From the NCBI RefSeq assembly GCF_945859705.1, contig NC_079135.1, forward strand, positions 35,885,679 through 35,949,678: a DNA stretch of 64,000 nt. The letters are read 5' to 3'. Shown one piece after another: positions 1 to 11,308 of the stretch. The position numbers were made by a program, and so were the translations under genes. Numbering within the stretch: position 1 is the first letter of the stretch; every line of letters starts with the position of its first letter. This DNA is from Episyrphus balteatus. Its lineage: Eukaryota; Arthropoda; Insecta; Diptera; Syrphidae. The notes under the pieces were generated by a model. The model ran no database searches and was not told the origin of the DNA. It was given only the letters and a program-made list of their open reading frames with translations.

Positions 1-312
1 TTCGTCCCTAGTGAAAGTACAGTCATGAAACGACTTAACGATGTCGCCCTTACCACCTGAATTGCCTACGGTGCACGTGGCACTCGACTTTATCATACTC
101 ATTCTCAAAACAGGAAGTTGACCAAAGGAGGATGTTATGTTAACAGATGAGCCCAGAATTTGTCTATAGGAAGTGATCGTAAATGCAGAGTATACAGACG
201 ACCTGGTAAGCAGTTTGTCCCACTCTGCTTTACTGAAACCGTGGCTTCCCGGCGGAGAATGTGGAATTTTAAAGGAATGTAAAAGTTTGATAGTTTTTGA
301 TGAAGAGCTCAT
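1..312 (-). CDS. Unrecognised protein, N-terminal 104 codons, runs off left edge
   Basis: The minus strand is open from an ATG at 312-310 to the window edge (104 codons, no stop). The protein starts MSSSSKTIKLLHSFKIPHSP and continues with GFSKAEWDKLLT and, near the edge, TVGNSGGKGDIVK. The stretch is clearly more GC-rich and more varied in codon use than the flanking poly-A/T DNA, which supports real coding. It has no signal peptide or membrane segment. I do not recognise the family and propose no function. The first ATG after AT-rich leader sequence was chosen as the start. It points away from the acylated-protein gene at 1767, so the two share a roughly 1.45-kb divergent upstream region. 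The C-terminal part lies outside the window. Confidence 0.6.
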   Translation of the reverse strand, partial: MSSSSKTIKLLHSFKIPHSPPGSHGFSKAEWDKLLTRSSVYSAFTITSYRQILGSSVNITSSFGQLPVLRMSMIKSSATCTVGNSGGKGDIVKSFHDCTFTRDE

Positions 313-1766
313 AGAGTTTTCAGATGAGGGATATTAGTATGGAGAATACGAAAAACAGACAAATTTGTACTAGCTATTTAGGACTAGTATTGGTTTCGTT
401 AAAAAAAAATTCGAGGCTTTAATTAAAACTAACATTACGATGGATGGATTTTCTTGAAGCTTGGTAGGGATGTTTTTTCGTATTTCCAAGGTTGTTTTCT
501 TTGTTTTGTACCTAATATCTTTTTAAGAAAATGTAGGTACCTCCCATTAACATTTGTGAGTAATTGCAATTTTCTCGAAAATGATTGATTACTCAAAAAA
601 TGAGGAGAACGGAATATTTCTTTTGCAAAAAAAAAAAACTGTCATTCATGTCGGCTCTTCCCCAGATAGGCAGATATCTTGTTAAAACCAGTTTTTTTTT
701 TTAATTTACATAAAGACAATTCTCACAATAATATGGTTAAAGGTTAACTAATGTAAAGGTACTTTACAACAAGAGCAAGTACGTGCGACCTAGTAGCGAA
801 TTTAATTTTATTCACCCGCCTTGCGATTTTCAACTATCATTTGATAGTTGGTGGGAAAACTGGTCAAGTATTTAATGGAAATTTTAAATTACATTTCGAT
901 TACTAACTGTTGGAATCATTCTCTGTTTTAAAAACTTTTGTTAGTTATAACTTATAAGTTATAACTAATAAGATATCGAAATTTTTTTTTTATCAACTAG
1001 GTCTATTTTTTTTTAAATTTTGACTAGAAATTAATAATTGCAAATCGCAATAAGGATGATAATTTAGATTTTTTGTACTAATATGCATATTCCCAGAGCC
1101 TTAGTTAAGACCCTCACATTTTATAATTTTATTGAAAACTGTATCCAATGTAAACTACCCTACTGTATTTTGTTTGAATTGCTTCTTAGGCAAGTCAATC
1201 ATAAATCGCATGTAAATAAGTATTTTTATACAAATCGAGTCACAACAAATATCATAATTATTACCACAGAGAAAGAGCGAAAGCTTTTGTTTTACAAATT
1301 AACTTGTTCAAAATATTACACTCACTATAACTAACTTCACAAAAACTAATTTCGCATGAGGCACATTCCTCATCTTGTGTTTAAACATCATCATAACGAA
1401 CCCCTTAATGAATGAAAAAGGTAAGCTTTCACGAAAATATAAAAGAAAGGACTATAATTTTCCTTTTAATTTAAAACAAGTCGAAGGTTGTGCACATTTT
1501 GTTAAAGTACTTGCTGAGGACGGTTGTGGTCAGTTTGTGGTTCAATAAGCTGTATGACCTCATCGAAATCTTTAGTTCAGTAAAGGATTAAGCACGGTCA
1601 TATGCATATAGAAAGTGAATAAATTATTAGTGCGTGGTTAGAAGCAAAAGATTGATTTTGAATTTTTTGTGAATTTAATAAATAAGTTTAAAATTAAAGA
1701 AAGATAAGATTAGCAAACATTTATTTAAAATTAAAAAAAAGAACAGAGCAAAGAAACTTTTTCAAA
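313..1766. other. Divergent intergenic region
   Basis: AT-rich sequence between the leftward gene starting at 312 and the rightward gene starting at 1767. I see no coding. It holds a 28-bp perfect palindrome at 941-968 and a near-perfect 20-bp palindrome at 831-850. It should contain the promoters of both genes, but I could not fix a TATA box or an initiator plus downstream element pair with confidence. Confidence 0.5.
941..968. repeat. 28-bp perfect palindrome
   Basis: The sequence equals its own reverse complement over 28 bases, built from TTAGTTATAAC arms around CTTATAAG. It lies in the divergent intergenic region about 630 bp from the leftward start codon. Function unknown; AT-rich palindromes also arise by chance. 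Confidence 0.7.
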
Positions 1767-4700
1767 ATGGGTTGTTCTGGAAGTGCACACATGGTACCTG
1801 CAACTAGTGATGTTTCATTGAAACCAACAATTGCTCCTGCAAATAATTCTATTCCAAAAGAAGAACTTGTCTTGAAAGGTACATATATGTTTATGGTTAA
1901 TTTCTAGATTTTTTTTATATCGATATTAAATTAGCATTTTTTAACATGCAACATAAAGTTTTTTTTTGTTGTTTAACTGTTCAACTAGTGCTTTTTCAAA
2001 TAAACACTTGAACATAACATATTAGATTTATTTTAAATCTAATAAGAATTTATTAAAACTATTAAGAGTAGTGGTCACGAAAGTCTGAGTATTCTTTATT
2101 GTTCATATAAAAATACTATGAAAGTTCATGGTTTTCTAAGAATCAATTAGCATGAGAATGACTGATGGTTTATAACTTCAGAAACAATTTTTTTAAGATC
2201 TTTAGGTACATACATACATAAAGAATTTTCCATTTGTAAAATATATATATTTAACAATATCTCATTAAAAAAATAATTAATGAGGCAGACTTCACGCGAA
2301 AATCAATGAAAAGCAAGAAAATTAAGAAGACTTATAGACATGCTTGTTTTGAATACCTATGAGTTCATTTTCAATATAAAATAATCAAATAAATTCAGAC
2401 TGACTCTATTAGATATCAGTTTTGTGTAAGATTTTTAATTATAGTCAAGTAACACCAAACATAATGCACCAATTTATATATCAATTAAAGAATATTTACT
2501 GTAGGATTCTACCTTTTATGTACTTATTGACAATAAATCATAATTCAATCAACAAAATAAAAATAAAAATAAAATTGTTTTTAATACACAAGTGGAAAAA
2601 ATTCAAAGACCAAATAGTAGGTATTCAATTGAAAAATAGTAATTTTGTTTACAATTTTTTTCTAAAATTTGGATTTTAAATTTATTTTTCTGAAACTTGT
2701 TTTAGTTTTTATTAAAAACTTTTTAATTATAGGCGTGTTTTTTCTATTACTCAGTAGCTGCTCATTTTTTTTATTTTATTCGAAAAACAATAAAAACAAA
2801 TACTTACTTGTGTAATTTGTATTACGGCCGATTTCTTCACAGAGTCCTAACGCTAATACCGGTCCTAGTCCTAAAGTTAGTACTCAAATCAGTACCAACT
2901 CATTTCTTCACCCAAGTACTAGGTCCTAAAACTGTCAATTTAGGACCGAGTACTAGTTAGGACCTGGTCCTAGCTAGCTCCTCAAAATCGACTAGTACCT
3001 GGTTATTATACCAATCGTTAGTACTCAGATCGGTAATAAGTGATTTCTTCACAAAAGTCCTAAGCCTTAGTACTGTCAAATTGGTACCGAGTATTAGTTA
3101 GGACTCGGTATTTATTAGGACCTCAAAATCGGTAGTCTAGCGGTTAGTACTTCAATGAAAGCAATGAATTTAATTATTTTTAAGAGATATCTGGCAGATT
3201 TCTTAATTTCTTGGGTGTTGTTGCGCTTGAAAAGTGTGTTTCTATTGATTTTAATGATTTGGATGATTTTGTTTTTATTTACCAAAAACATAATAATCGA
3301 TTTTTTGCATTAGATATAATTCATGAATAATAACGACAAAGCAACTTTTGAATAAATTATTATGAAAAAAAAAATCGTTGGCACTGCATTTCTGATAGGA
3401 AAGCCATGGTTAAGTATAAATATAAATGGAGTCACCTACATACAATATTCACTCAAAATATCATCTTTCGGTACCATTTTACGGGCAGAGGACAGGTTTT
3501 AGAATTTGTGATGGCCGTGTGAAAACCATCTTCCAATTTCCAACGCAAAATGTATTTGCAAAAGGATTCTATTTACAAATAGCATTGAAGATTATGCTCA
3601 AACTTGTCTTCATTCTGTTCGTCCTATGACTGCTATAAAAAAAACTCCACCAAAACAATAAAGCCGCAGTTTTTCAAAAACGTTATTTTTTTTAGATATG
3701 AATTTACATTATGAACAAACATCCGCATAGTTAACGTCTTTTTTATTACTTATTTTAAAATGATTTTTTTTTTTTTGGTCTTCGGACTTTCCCAGGCAAT
3801 GGCCAATCTATATTCGTTGGTGAACTAGTTACCAGTCTTGCCGATACTTTTGTATACGATCCAGACGTTATCTTCATTCTTGATTGTGACAATTCTTAAT
3901 AGAATTTATCTTCTGTTCTTGTTGGCCTCTTTTTCAATCTTTACAATATTTAAAAAAAAAATATTTTAATGATAATTTCATTAATTTACTGTTTTTTGTA
4001 TATTTTTCATTTGGTTTAATCTGCTGAAATATCAAAATAAAATATTTAAAACATCAAAATATTGTCAAAATGACAGTTAGACCAGTTTTATACGTATTAA
4101 TTCTTAGGACTGCGTTGTGAATTTAGATCAGGTCCTATATATGTGAAGAAATGCTCAGGTCCTAACTTTTCCTTAGGACCGAGTACTAGTGCTAGGACCT
4201 GGTCTAGCTAGACCGGGTACTAAGCTGACTTAGGACTTATGTGAAGAAATTGGCCGTTATTGTTTTGCGAATAAAATCAAAACTGAGTAGCTACTGAGTA
4301 ATAGAAAAAACACGCCTCACATTATTTTTCACTTAAATCACTAAGACAATTTTTTACCATTAAATTTTTTCCACTAGTGTATGGTAAGTAGTACAGTTAA
4401 ATAAACCGAAAAAAACCTCGGAATAAATGCTGCCTGGAAAAGACTTGTGATACATGATTCAAATGTATTTTTTTTATAGAAAAATCCAAAGAGACTAAAA
4501 TTAAGATGATCCGATTGACATAACGAGAGTTATAATAGGCCTGTTTGGAGCATAGTCTTCTGCTATCAATACAACAGTTAAATTTATCAATGAAAACTTT
4601 TTTGTTTTCCAAAATGGTTTTAATCAAAAGATATAAATAGGTTTCAAGAACTTGATCATTTATGGTTCAAGTTGGTTTCTACATACAAAATTCTGTATAA

Positions 4701-7700
4701 CTTTTTATGCGAAAAATTGGCAAGTGTAATGAAAAATAATAAAATAAATCTAAAATTCTTTCTTCGAATAAAAAAACAACAACTTTAAAATGAATTTGAG
4801 CCTAAAAAAAGAAGATTCAATAAAAAAAAAAAAATCGAAATCATTAGAGCCGTTTTAATTTCTTTAAATTAAACAAGATACATAGAGAAATTATACTTTT
4901 CCAAAATTGATATGTGGCAGGTACCTTTATTATTTATTGGCCCTATATACCTAGGACCCTACTAACAATCAAATTTAAAGCTTACATTAATATTTATCTG
5001 AATTCACCATATTTCACCATACCAAAAAAATATGGAATTCAGATATAATATTAACGTGAGCTTTAAATTTGATTATTAGTAGGGCCCATACAAACAGTCT
5101 GACGATGATGTAAGGATAGCTAAATATAAATAGATACGTTTACGTTGAAAACGTGTCATCGAGATGTTTAAAATTTTTCAAGGATCTAAGAATTTACAAA
5201 ACATCGCTTCACTCAATTTTTTTCGATTAAATTCAGTTGTGAAATTTTGAAAAACCATAGACTTTGGAACAGTATTTTGTTCCCATATTAATAAAAAATA
5301 TAAATAAAAATTTACAACAAAAAATAACAAAAACAACAACAACAACCAGAGTTAGAACCATGGTATAAAAAGACAAGGTATGATCATTAGAGCCGCCATC
5401 TTACAAAATGGGGTAATAAGGTTTTGACTTTTGGCATTTGGCAAAGTCAAAAGCAACAACAATTTCCAAGACAAATTTGTTTACAACAACAATTTCAATG
5501 GGCTAAGCTGTCAAAACCTTAAGTAGCCATAAGTTTTGACAGTTCTCGATACTGAGTTTTTTCTAATGATCATACCTTCTCTTTTTATACCATGAGTTAG
5601 AACGGCCTACGCACCAATACAACTTGCGGAGCCGATCTAACCCATGGTATAAGAAGAGAAGGTATGATCATTAGAAAAAACTCAGTATCGAGAACTGTCA
5701 AATGAAAGAAAAAAAGATGGCTACTTAAGGTTTTGACAGCCCAGCCCATTGAAATTGTTGTTGTAAACAAATTTGTCTTGGAAATTGTTGTTGCTTTTGA
5801 CTTTGCCAAATGCCAAACGTCAAAACACTATTACCCCATTTTGTAAGATGGCGGCTCTAATGATCATACCTTGTCTTTTTATACCATGGATCTAACCAAC
5901 TTTAACATTTTATGGCAGTTTCCCGGTGACCACGCTCAATGAAATTTGATGCGAAACGTTCGGGGTGAGTACAAAAGTACTTTCTTTGTTTAAAAAACGC
6001 GGCTAATCCGAAAATTTTAAAAAATTATGTCTGTAAGAAACCGTGAAAGCCTTAAAAGTTATAAAAAATAGTTATTTAAAAACCATTACTTTTGGGACAC
6101 CCTGCATGAACTTTATTCATTTATTGGAATAGCCTTTATTTTATTTTTTGTTTTTGTTTTCAAAATAATTTTTATAAATAGAAAAAATTAAATGGCATTG
6201 CATAATTTAGGTAGGTGCGAACCAGTGGTGCATTTAATTTTATATAAACCGAACAAAGTAGATATGTACTTAAAAAATTCTTAGGTTTATATGTATACTA
6301 AAATATTAATTCATTCTCAAAGAAATTTAAATTTTTTAAGCAAATACCTACGACCACGTCTAACTTTTTTTTTTTCATTTCGAAATACAACATAATATAA
6401 ATCATCTTATTACCCACTCCCACCAACAGATGTATTGTATAGTATTTGTTTTTTGATAAATGAGTGAAATCTAAAATCGTGGTGCTTATCGTATCATTTA
6501 TCATTTGCACTTAGCTCTAACACTAACACATTTTCCTTAATCATTTATGGTGGGTACTGGGTGGGTATATAATAAACTTGAGAGTTTAAAAAAAATTTAG
6601 ATTATTTATTAGTATTGCTATAGAAATTACAATTCTTAAATTCTAAAGTGAATTTGGAAAGCGGCAGTCCTAGTTCTTTCTCCAGTTTCAAAATGTTTAG
6701 TTTGTTGATGTATAATTCTGATTCTAAAACTTCTTTTTTTAAACTATCAATAGAAATTGATCTCTTTCTCTTAGTTCCGTATAAGTGTTGTTGTTGTTGG
6801 GATTCTTGTTCTTCTTGATGGTACTGTTGTTCTTCCTGTAGGTGGTCATTCCGATGTTGTTGATATTTATGATATTCTTGGCGATATTGTTGTTGTTCTT
6901 GGTGTTGGTCGTTATGTTGCTGTTCTACGTTTTGGTGTTGTACTTGTTCAAAACTTGGTTGACAGATTAGTATTGGTTTAACATCAACCTGCTCAGTGAA
7001 TTTGGTGTCACTTTCAGTTTCTGATTCTAATTTATTGAAATCCGAAGAAGCCTTTTCGACAATTTCTAAAATTTTCCTATCAACTTCATCTAATACTCTT
7101 CCACTTTCTGTGGTGGTTATGCTTAAATAATCGCGTTTTGCCTTTATTGAAGAGAATTATTTTATTAATATTTCAAATCATATAATACAACTCTTTGTAT
7201 CAATCTCAAACTCACCAATGTTCGACTTTTCCAAAGCCCAAATAAATGGTCACGCGCATAATGCCAATTACGATTCATTGATGTTAATCCTAAAGATTGT
7301 GCTTTTCTGAGAACTTCAAGCCAAGCCTCTTCTTTTTGTTTTTTGCTAACTAAATTATTTTGTAATGGACAAAATAATATAGCCTGAGCATTTACAAAAT
7401 AGTAATTAAGAAACTATACAAACTATAAGTTATTTAGTTACTTCTTACATACCTTTTTTCCATCAATTACTTTTAAAACCGCTAACTTTTTTGCTTTTAA
7501 TTGACTTCGGTTCATTCTTGCACGCTTCATGGTAAATCTCAAATAGTAGATACTGGTTTGCGTTTCTTTATCTTTATCGATTCAATGCTAAGTGACAACA
7601 AAACCTAAATATGTGCGCTTGGTGTTTTGTGTAGGTAGGTACCTATATTTACACTTCACAGTTTGATAAGTGATAAAGATAATGTTTAATTTTATTGGGT

Positions 7701-10700
7701 GAAGTCTCTATCTAGTCTAGCTCTGCAATGGTTGCATATAACACTTTTACCAAGTAAATACTTAATATATTATTTTGATTTATTTACTAGCCGATACGAT
7801 AAGGAAAACTTGCTAAGTGCGAATGATAAGCGTTACATTCCATTTGCACGGCAAAAACCACAATGAAAGATTTTACTCATTTACCAAACAACAACTGCTT
7901 GTATATTCGATATATAATACAAATACATATGTATACTCGTACAATTACACTGAATGACTTGTACATGTGTGGGTAGGAAAATGATGATTTTTCTCAAAAT
8001 AAAAAGGTAGGCATCTGTGTTGTAAGAACTTGCTCATAAATTAAAAGTTGCTTATAAATATTTTTTTTTTTTTTTAAGTAAGAGCTGGTTTATTTTGGGT
8101 AAAATAAAATAACCATCTTGACTTTTAGGTGTAAAAATATATTTTTTTTTAGTTAAAACCATTGAATTATCAGAGTTCATTCTTACTTGCGGTAGGTATA
8201 TGAAGAATGTGACTATAATCATTCGTTAACAAATTCGAACTTGAGATAACAATTTAACATGACAAAAAATGTTAGTATTTTTTCTCTATGTTTTTTTTTT
8301 TTTCTTTTAAGTAAGGGTTTTTGAATTATGTTTTAATGAAAAAAAAAAAAACAAATACCTTCCGTATACTAACTTTTAGAAACCTATTTTTCTCAAAATT
8401 AATATTCTTTAAACATTTTTAAAAGCGAATTTTTTTAAATGAACCAATTTTTAGTTTTAACTTTCTCCTAAAGTCAAGGACTTCACATTTTTCCACCCTG
8501 AAAAATGTATTCCCAGAAATTTCTTTGGGCAGGATTATGAGTTCTACCAAATGAGAGGTTAAATGATGTCCAATTGATTATATAGTTTGAAAGGCAATGT
8601 TATGTAAAAGCTTAATTACACTGACTAGGTAAACTAATAAAAGGCAAATGAATATAAAAGCAAGTCAATAAAAAGCAAAATAAAAATGTTTGGAACTATC
8701 TTAAATAAATAATAAAACAATTTAAAAAAAAATTAAAATAAAAAAAAGATCTTTGAGGTGGGCTCTGTTAACTGACATTTTTTTTTTAAATTTTAGCGAC
8801 TAGAATTATAACAATAATTATATTGTAATCGAATCAATAAATTAAACAAATACCATTTATTTTAATTGCTACAGATCTGCCAGATGTTGTTGAGAAAGTT
8901 GTCGATTCATTGAAAATAACAGATTTGAAAACGCTTCAAGAAAAATTAGACCAAGCTGAGAATCTATCAGAAATCAAAGAAGGTATTTCAAGTGTTGAAA
9001 AAAATGTTTCGAAACATATTCAAGATGCAAGTAGCAAAATTTCAATGGCCCCAGCAGTCATACAAGGAATTATTATGGACAGTGTTTCTTCATCTTCAAA
9101 ACAATCAGAATTGGAACATATGGATGAAATCAATAAATTTAAAATTAAAAATAGTCCAACAGTTTCAGCTGCTGATTTAGATAGCTTAAGAACATCGTCA
9201 CCAGATTCCGAAATAGAGGAGGCTCTAGCAAATAATAATGATCAAAATCCACCAACCCCAAAACCAACATTTTCTGAACTTCAAAATCTTGTGGTTGGTC
9301 CAGTTAATAACATGTTAAAAAGTTTTGCTAAACCATCCGAAGCACAAGTTGTAGAGAAAAATCCAGCTTCTGATAATTCTGACAAGTAAGTGTCAATGTT
9401 GTTTTTATTAAATGCAAGTAGGTTATAGTTTTTTTTCGCAGCACTTTTCTTGAGGTTTTAAAATAAATCAATGTTAATAAATTAATGTAAATACCATTTT
9501 ATTGTACATAACTTAAATAATTTTAATTAAATAAAATAAAAAAAGTATTGTGTTTTTTTTTTTTTTTTCAATCTAAGAAATATATTTGCATTGATGCTGT
9601 AAATACAATTTTGCAATAACAATCAAATAGGTTTGAAGAGCCCTGGACTTAAGAAGTGGGCTAGTTCTTAAGAAGTAAGTAACAATTTATATTTCTTTTA
9701 GACAACTGGCACCAAAAAAGCTTAATCAATAAAAAAAAAATCACTTTTAAATCAAAACTCACAATTGCAAACAAAAATCTGCATGGGTCTAACCACTCTG
9801 TGTAGTAAAAATAAAAACTCAATAGCTGGATAGTTCGATATGCAAACTTAAAATTCCAGTTATTGATATATTTGCTAACCATGGTAACACTTAGATAATT
9901 AAAAAAAAAAACTGAAACAGCAGCAGTGCTAAACAATCTGTATCAATATTTTAAAATTTAACGGTCACTGTGGCGTATGCGTAACTTAAACATTTTTTTT
10001 TTCTTCAATATTAACCAGTTTTTTTAACGTTAACCTTATTAAATGGCTCGTCGAGCCTTTATATACATATGAATTTAAAGTCTTGGTCCTTTTGTCCCAT
10101 TATGTGTAAGGTCCAAATTTGTAGCTGTCAAACATTTTAAGTAAAATGAATGCAGGAACTTTATAGATTACACGAATTCGTGTGCATGAAATATATGTTT
10201 TTTTAAATAAGTGTTCAATTTATTTTAATTTTTGTGTTTTCTATACATGTAAATAAAAACTGTCCATATTATGTAAATATAAACGTATTCTAAGGTTATA
10301 ATATTATTATTATTACATCCATGCTCAATTATATAATCTTAAATTTTGAAGGCTTGAAGAAAATAACAACATCATCCTAAAGTCCTCGAATCGCAAGGAT
10401 CCCACTGAATGGGAAAAACAGGCAGATTTATTAGCACTAGCTCAAAAATATAACCCCATCGAAGTGATGCGAAAATTCAGGAGGGATAACGTTGGCGACC
10501 GAAATGGTAGCGGATTGATTATAAAAAATGATTTTAAACCAAAAATTCAACACTTTTTTGAAGATCTTAACGAATTCATTCCTTTGCAAAGCCCTCTTCG
10601 TTCAAGAATTTCTAGTGCGAAAAGTGAAAAGAGTCTTAACCCTAAGGAACCAACTATTGAATTCATCGATAGCTGTAAAAATGTGACGAAAAATGAATGT

Positions 10701-10910
10701 GAAGATGATAAAAACCATAAAGGAAAGGAAATTAAATTTAAAAAACCACCTGATGGAAAAATTAAAGATTCCAACTTATTAGCACCAACAACAAATTTTA
10801 GACGACATCCGTCACCAACAATGAATATTAGAGGAGTTCCTTCGCCAAGTCCTCATAGAGTTAGAGAAAGATGTGCTGTTTGTTGTAATAAATATAAAAA
10901 CTATAACTAA
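1767..10910 (+). CDS. Predicted N-acylated (MGC) protein of unknown function, 3 exons
   Basis: Exons 1767-1878, 8875-9385 and 10352-10910 join in phase (1, then 2) with GT donors and AG acceptors into 393 aa ending TAA. The N-terminus MGCSGS fits N-myristoylation of Gly2 with palmitoylation of Cys3, so the protein is probably tethered to the cytoplasmic face of a membrane; this is inference. Exon 2 is acidic, rich in Ser/Glu/Lys and possibly helical (DLPDVVEKVVDSLKITDLK). Exon 3 contains WEKQADLLALAQKYNP, a basic stretch MRKFRRDN, then proline-rich RRHPSPT and GVPSPSPHR, and ends RCAVCCNKYKNYN, a cysteine cluster. There is no enzyme motif and I recognise no family. Exon 3 could instead start 8 codons' worth of sequence later at a second in-frame AG. 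Intron 1 (7 kb) carries a complete opposite-strand gene. Confidence 0.65.
2731..4317. mobile_element. TIR element (family with AGGCGTG ends), 1.6 kb
   Basis: The ends are inverted repeats: AGGCGTGTTTTTTCTATTAC at the left and its complement at 4298-4317. The similarity runs on for more than 80 bp and includes GATTTCTTCACA next to the ends. Just inside each end is a cluster of degenerate tandem motifs of the type GGTCCTAG / GAGTACTAG (2840-3160 and 4100-4250). The middle (about 3400-3950) holds no intact transposase. I found no clear target duplication. A 151-bp relative consisting of little more than the two ends lies at 36414-36564. Confidence 0.7.
2838..3155. repeat. Degenerate short-motif repeats (GGTCCTAG / GAGTACTAG)
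   Basis: A cluster of imperfect copies of AGTACTAGGTCCTA-like words and their complements, interrupted by TTTCTTCAC. The same words return inverted at about 4100-4250, so they are subterminal repeats of the surrounding TIR element. Such arrays commonly act as transposase-binding sites; that role is inferred here. Confidence 0.6.
4953..5087. mobile_element. Small hairpin MITE, about 135 bp
   Basis: GGACCCTACTAACAATCAAA at 4953 is repeated inverted at the right end, and the pairing continues through AATTTAAAGCT and ATTAATATT toward a short centre. It is non-coding and lies in intron 1 of the acylated-protein gene. Confidence 0.55.
5359..5594 (+). mobile_element. MITE copy 1 with 9-bp target duplication, 236 bp
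   Basis: Starts CATGGTATAAAAAGACAAGG and ends with the inverted version ending ATACCATG. It is flanked by a perfect 9-bp duplication AGTTAGAAC (5350-5358 and 5595-5603). Copy 2 lies 48 bp away in the opposite orientation. It is non-coding. A 9-bp duplication fits a MULE-like or other 8-10-bp-duplicating DNA transposon class; superfamily not proven. Confidence 0.85.
5643..5888 (-). mobile_element. MITE copy 2 with 9-bp target duplication, 246 bp, inverted
   Basis: Same family as copy 1 in reverse orientation, with terminal CATGGTAT...ATACCATG. It has its own perfect 9-bp duplication GATCTAACC (5634-5642 and 5889-5897). The different duplications show two separate insertions rather than one large palindrome. 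Confidence 0.85.
6602..7530 (-). CDS. Myb/SANT-like (zeste-type) DNA-binding protein, nested gene
   Basis: Three exons on the minus strand (7453-7530, 7216-7383, 6602-7141), all joined in phase 0 by GT-AG introns of 69 and 74 bp, give 261 aa ending TAA. Residues about 15-80 (LKVIDGKKAILFCPLQNN, then KQKEEAWLEVLRKAQSLG and HLFGLWKSR) match the pattern of the Myb/SANT-like domain found in zeste-type regulators: a helix, the conserved AW, and a final WK. The middle is rich in Gln and His (about residues 140-200), followed by a possible nuclear signal GTKRKRS and a C-terminal helix with regular leucines (ELYINKLNILKLEKELGLPL), which could be a dimerising coiled coil. The likely role is a nuclear DNA-binding factor; these domains are also common in transposon-derived proteins. 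The gene sits wholly inside intron 1 of the plus-strand acylated-protein gene. Confidence 0.75.
9805..10073 (+). repeat. Dispersed repeat, copy 1 (GTCACTGTGGCGTATGCG family)
   Basis: Shares with 13237-13532 the ordered blocks AACCATGGTAACACTTA, a poly-A run, CAGCAGC, GGTCACTGTGGCGTATGCG and GGCTCGTCGAGCCTTTATAT. The last block includes a small hairpin (GGCTC GTC GAGCC). It is non-coding and lies in intron 2 of the acylated-protein gene. Shorter matches to the GTCACTGTGGCG block occur near 52550 and, inverted, near 60790. Confidence 0.65.
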
Positions 10911-11308
10911 CAGTCAATTTGTATTATTTATCATTTTTTCCAAATACCTATGTATATTTCTAAAGAAAGTAGGTATATGTTTTGGTTTAAACTTTAAACT
11001 CCTATATCTTTTTGAGGAGGATGGTTTCACTTTGTCGATTTATAACTTACCATTAAAATAGGTATCCAACATCATCTCGGTATCAAAATTGAACTATCTC
11101 AAACAGTAAAATTTATTCAAACGCATAACGTACACAATTATTTATTATTGCTCTGATTTACATCCAAAGTAAATAAACAATAAGCTTACTATTTCAAAAA
11201 TATTTTCAGTCTTAAGTAAAAAATAACATTCTTCTATATAGCTGGGATAATAAACAACACCAAATAACACCAATTTGAATAGAATTTCAACAGCAATAAA
11301 ATTTATCA
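10911..11308. other. Convergent 3' intergenic spacer
   Basis: About 400 bp of AT-rich sequence between the stop of the acylated-protein gene and the stop of the oppositely oriented TMEM200-like gene. It must hold both 3' untranslated ends, which are close or overlapping. A minus-strand AATAAA (forward TTTATT) lies at about 11111-11116, roughly 200 bp past the TMEM200-like stop. Nothing else is recognisable. Confidence 0.4.

Noticed and set aside
10..80. tRNA-like/SINE match to 25440 (TTACCACCTGAA)
   Set aside because: The short shared word lies within a convincing 104-codon open frame, so chance similarity is more likely.
1083..1334. 83-aa plus-strand open frame
   Set aside because: AT-rich composition, no domain, no splice context; it lies in the divergent upstream region.
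3426..3629. Open frame inside the AGGCGTG element as a transposase
   Set aside because: Only 67 codons and no catalytic pattern; I could not link it to any transposase family.
5597..5809. 70-aa minus-strand open frame
   Set aside because: It lies across an end of MITE copy 2 and is composed of the element's inverted repeat.
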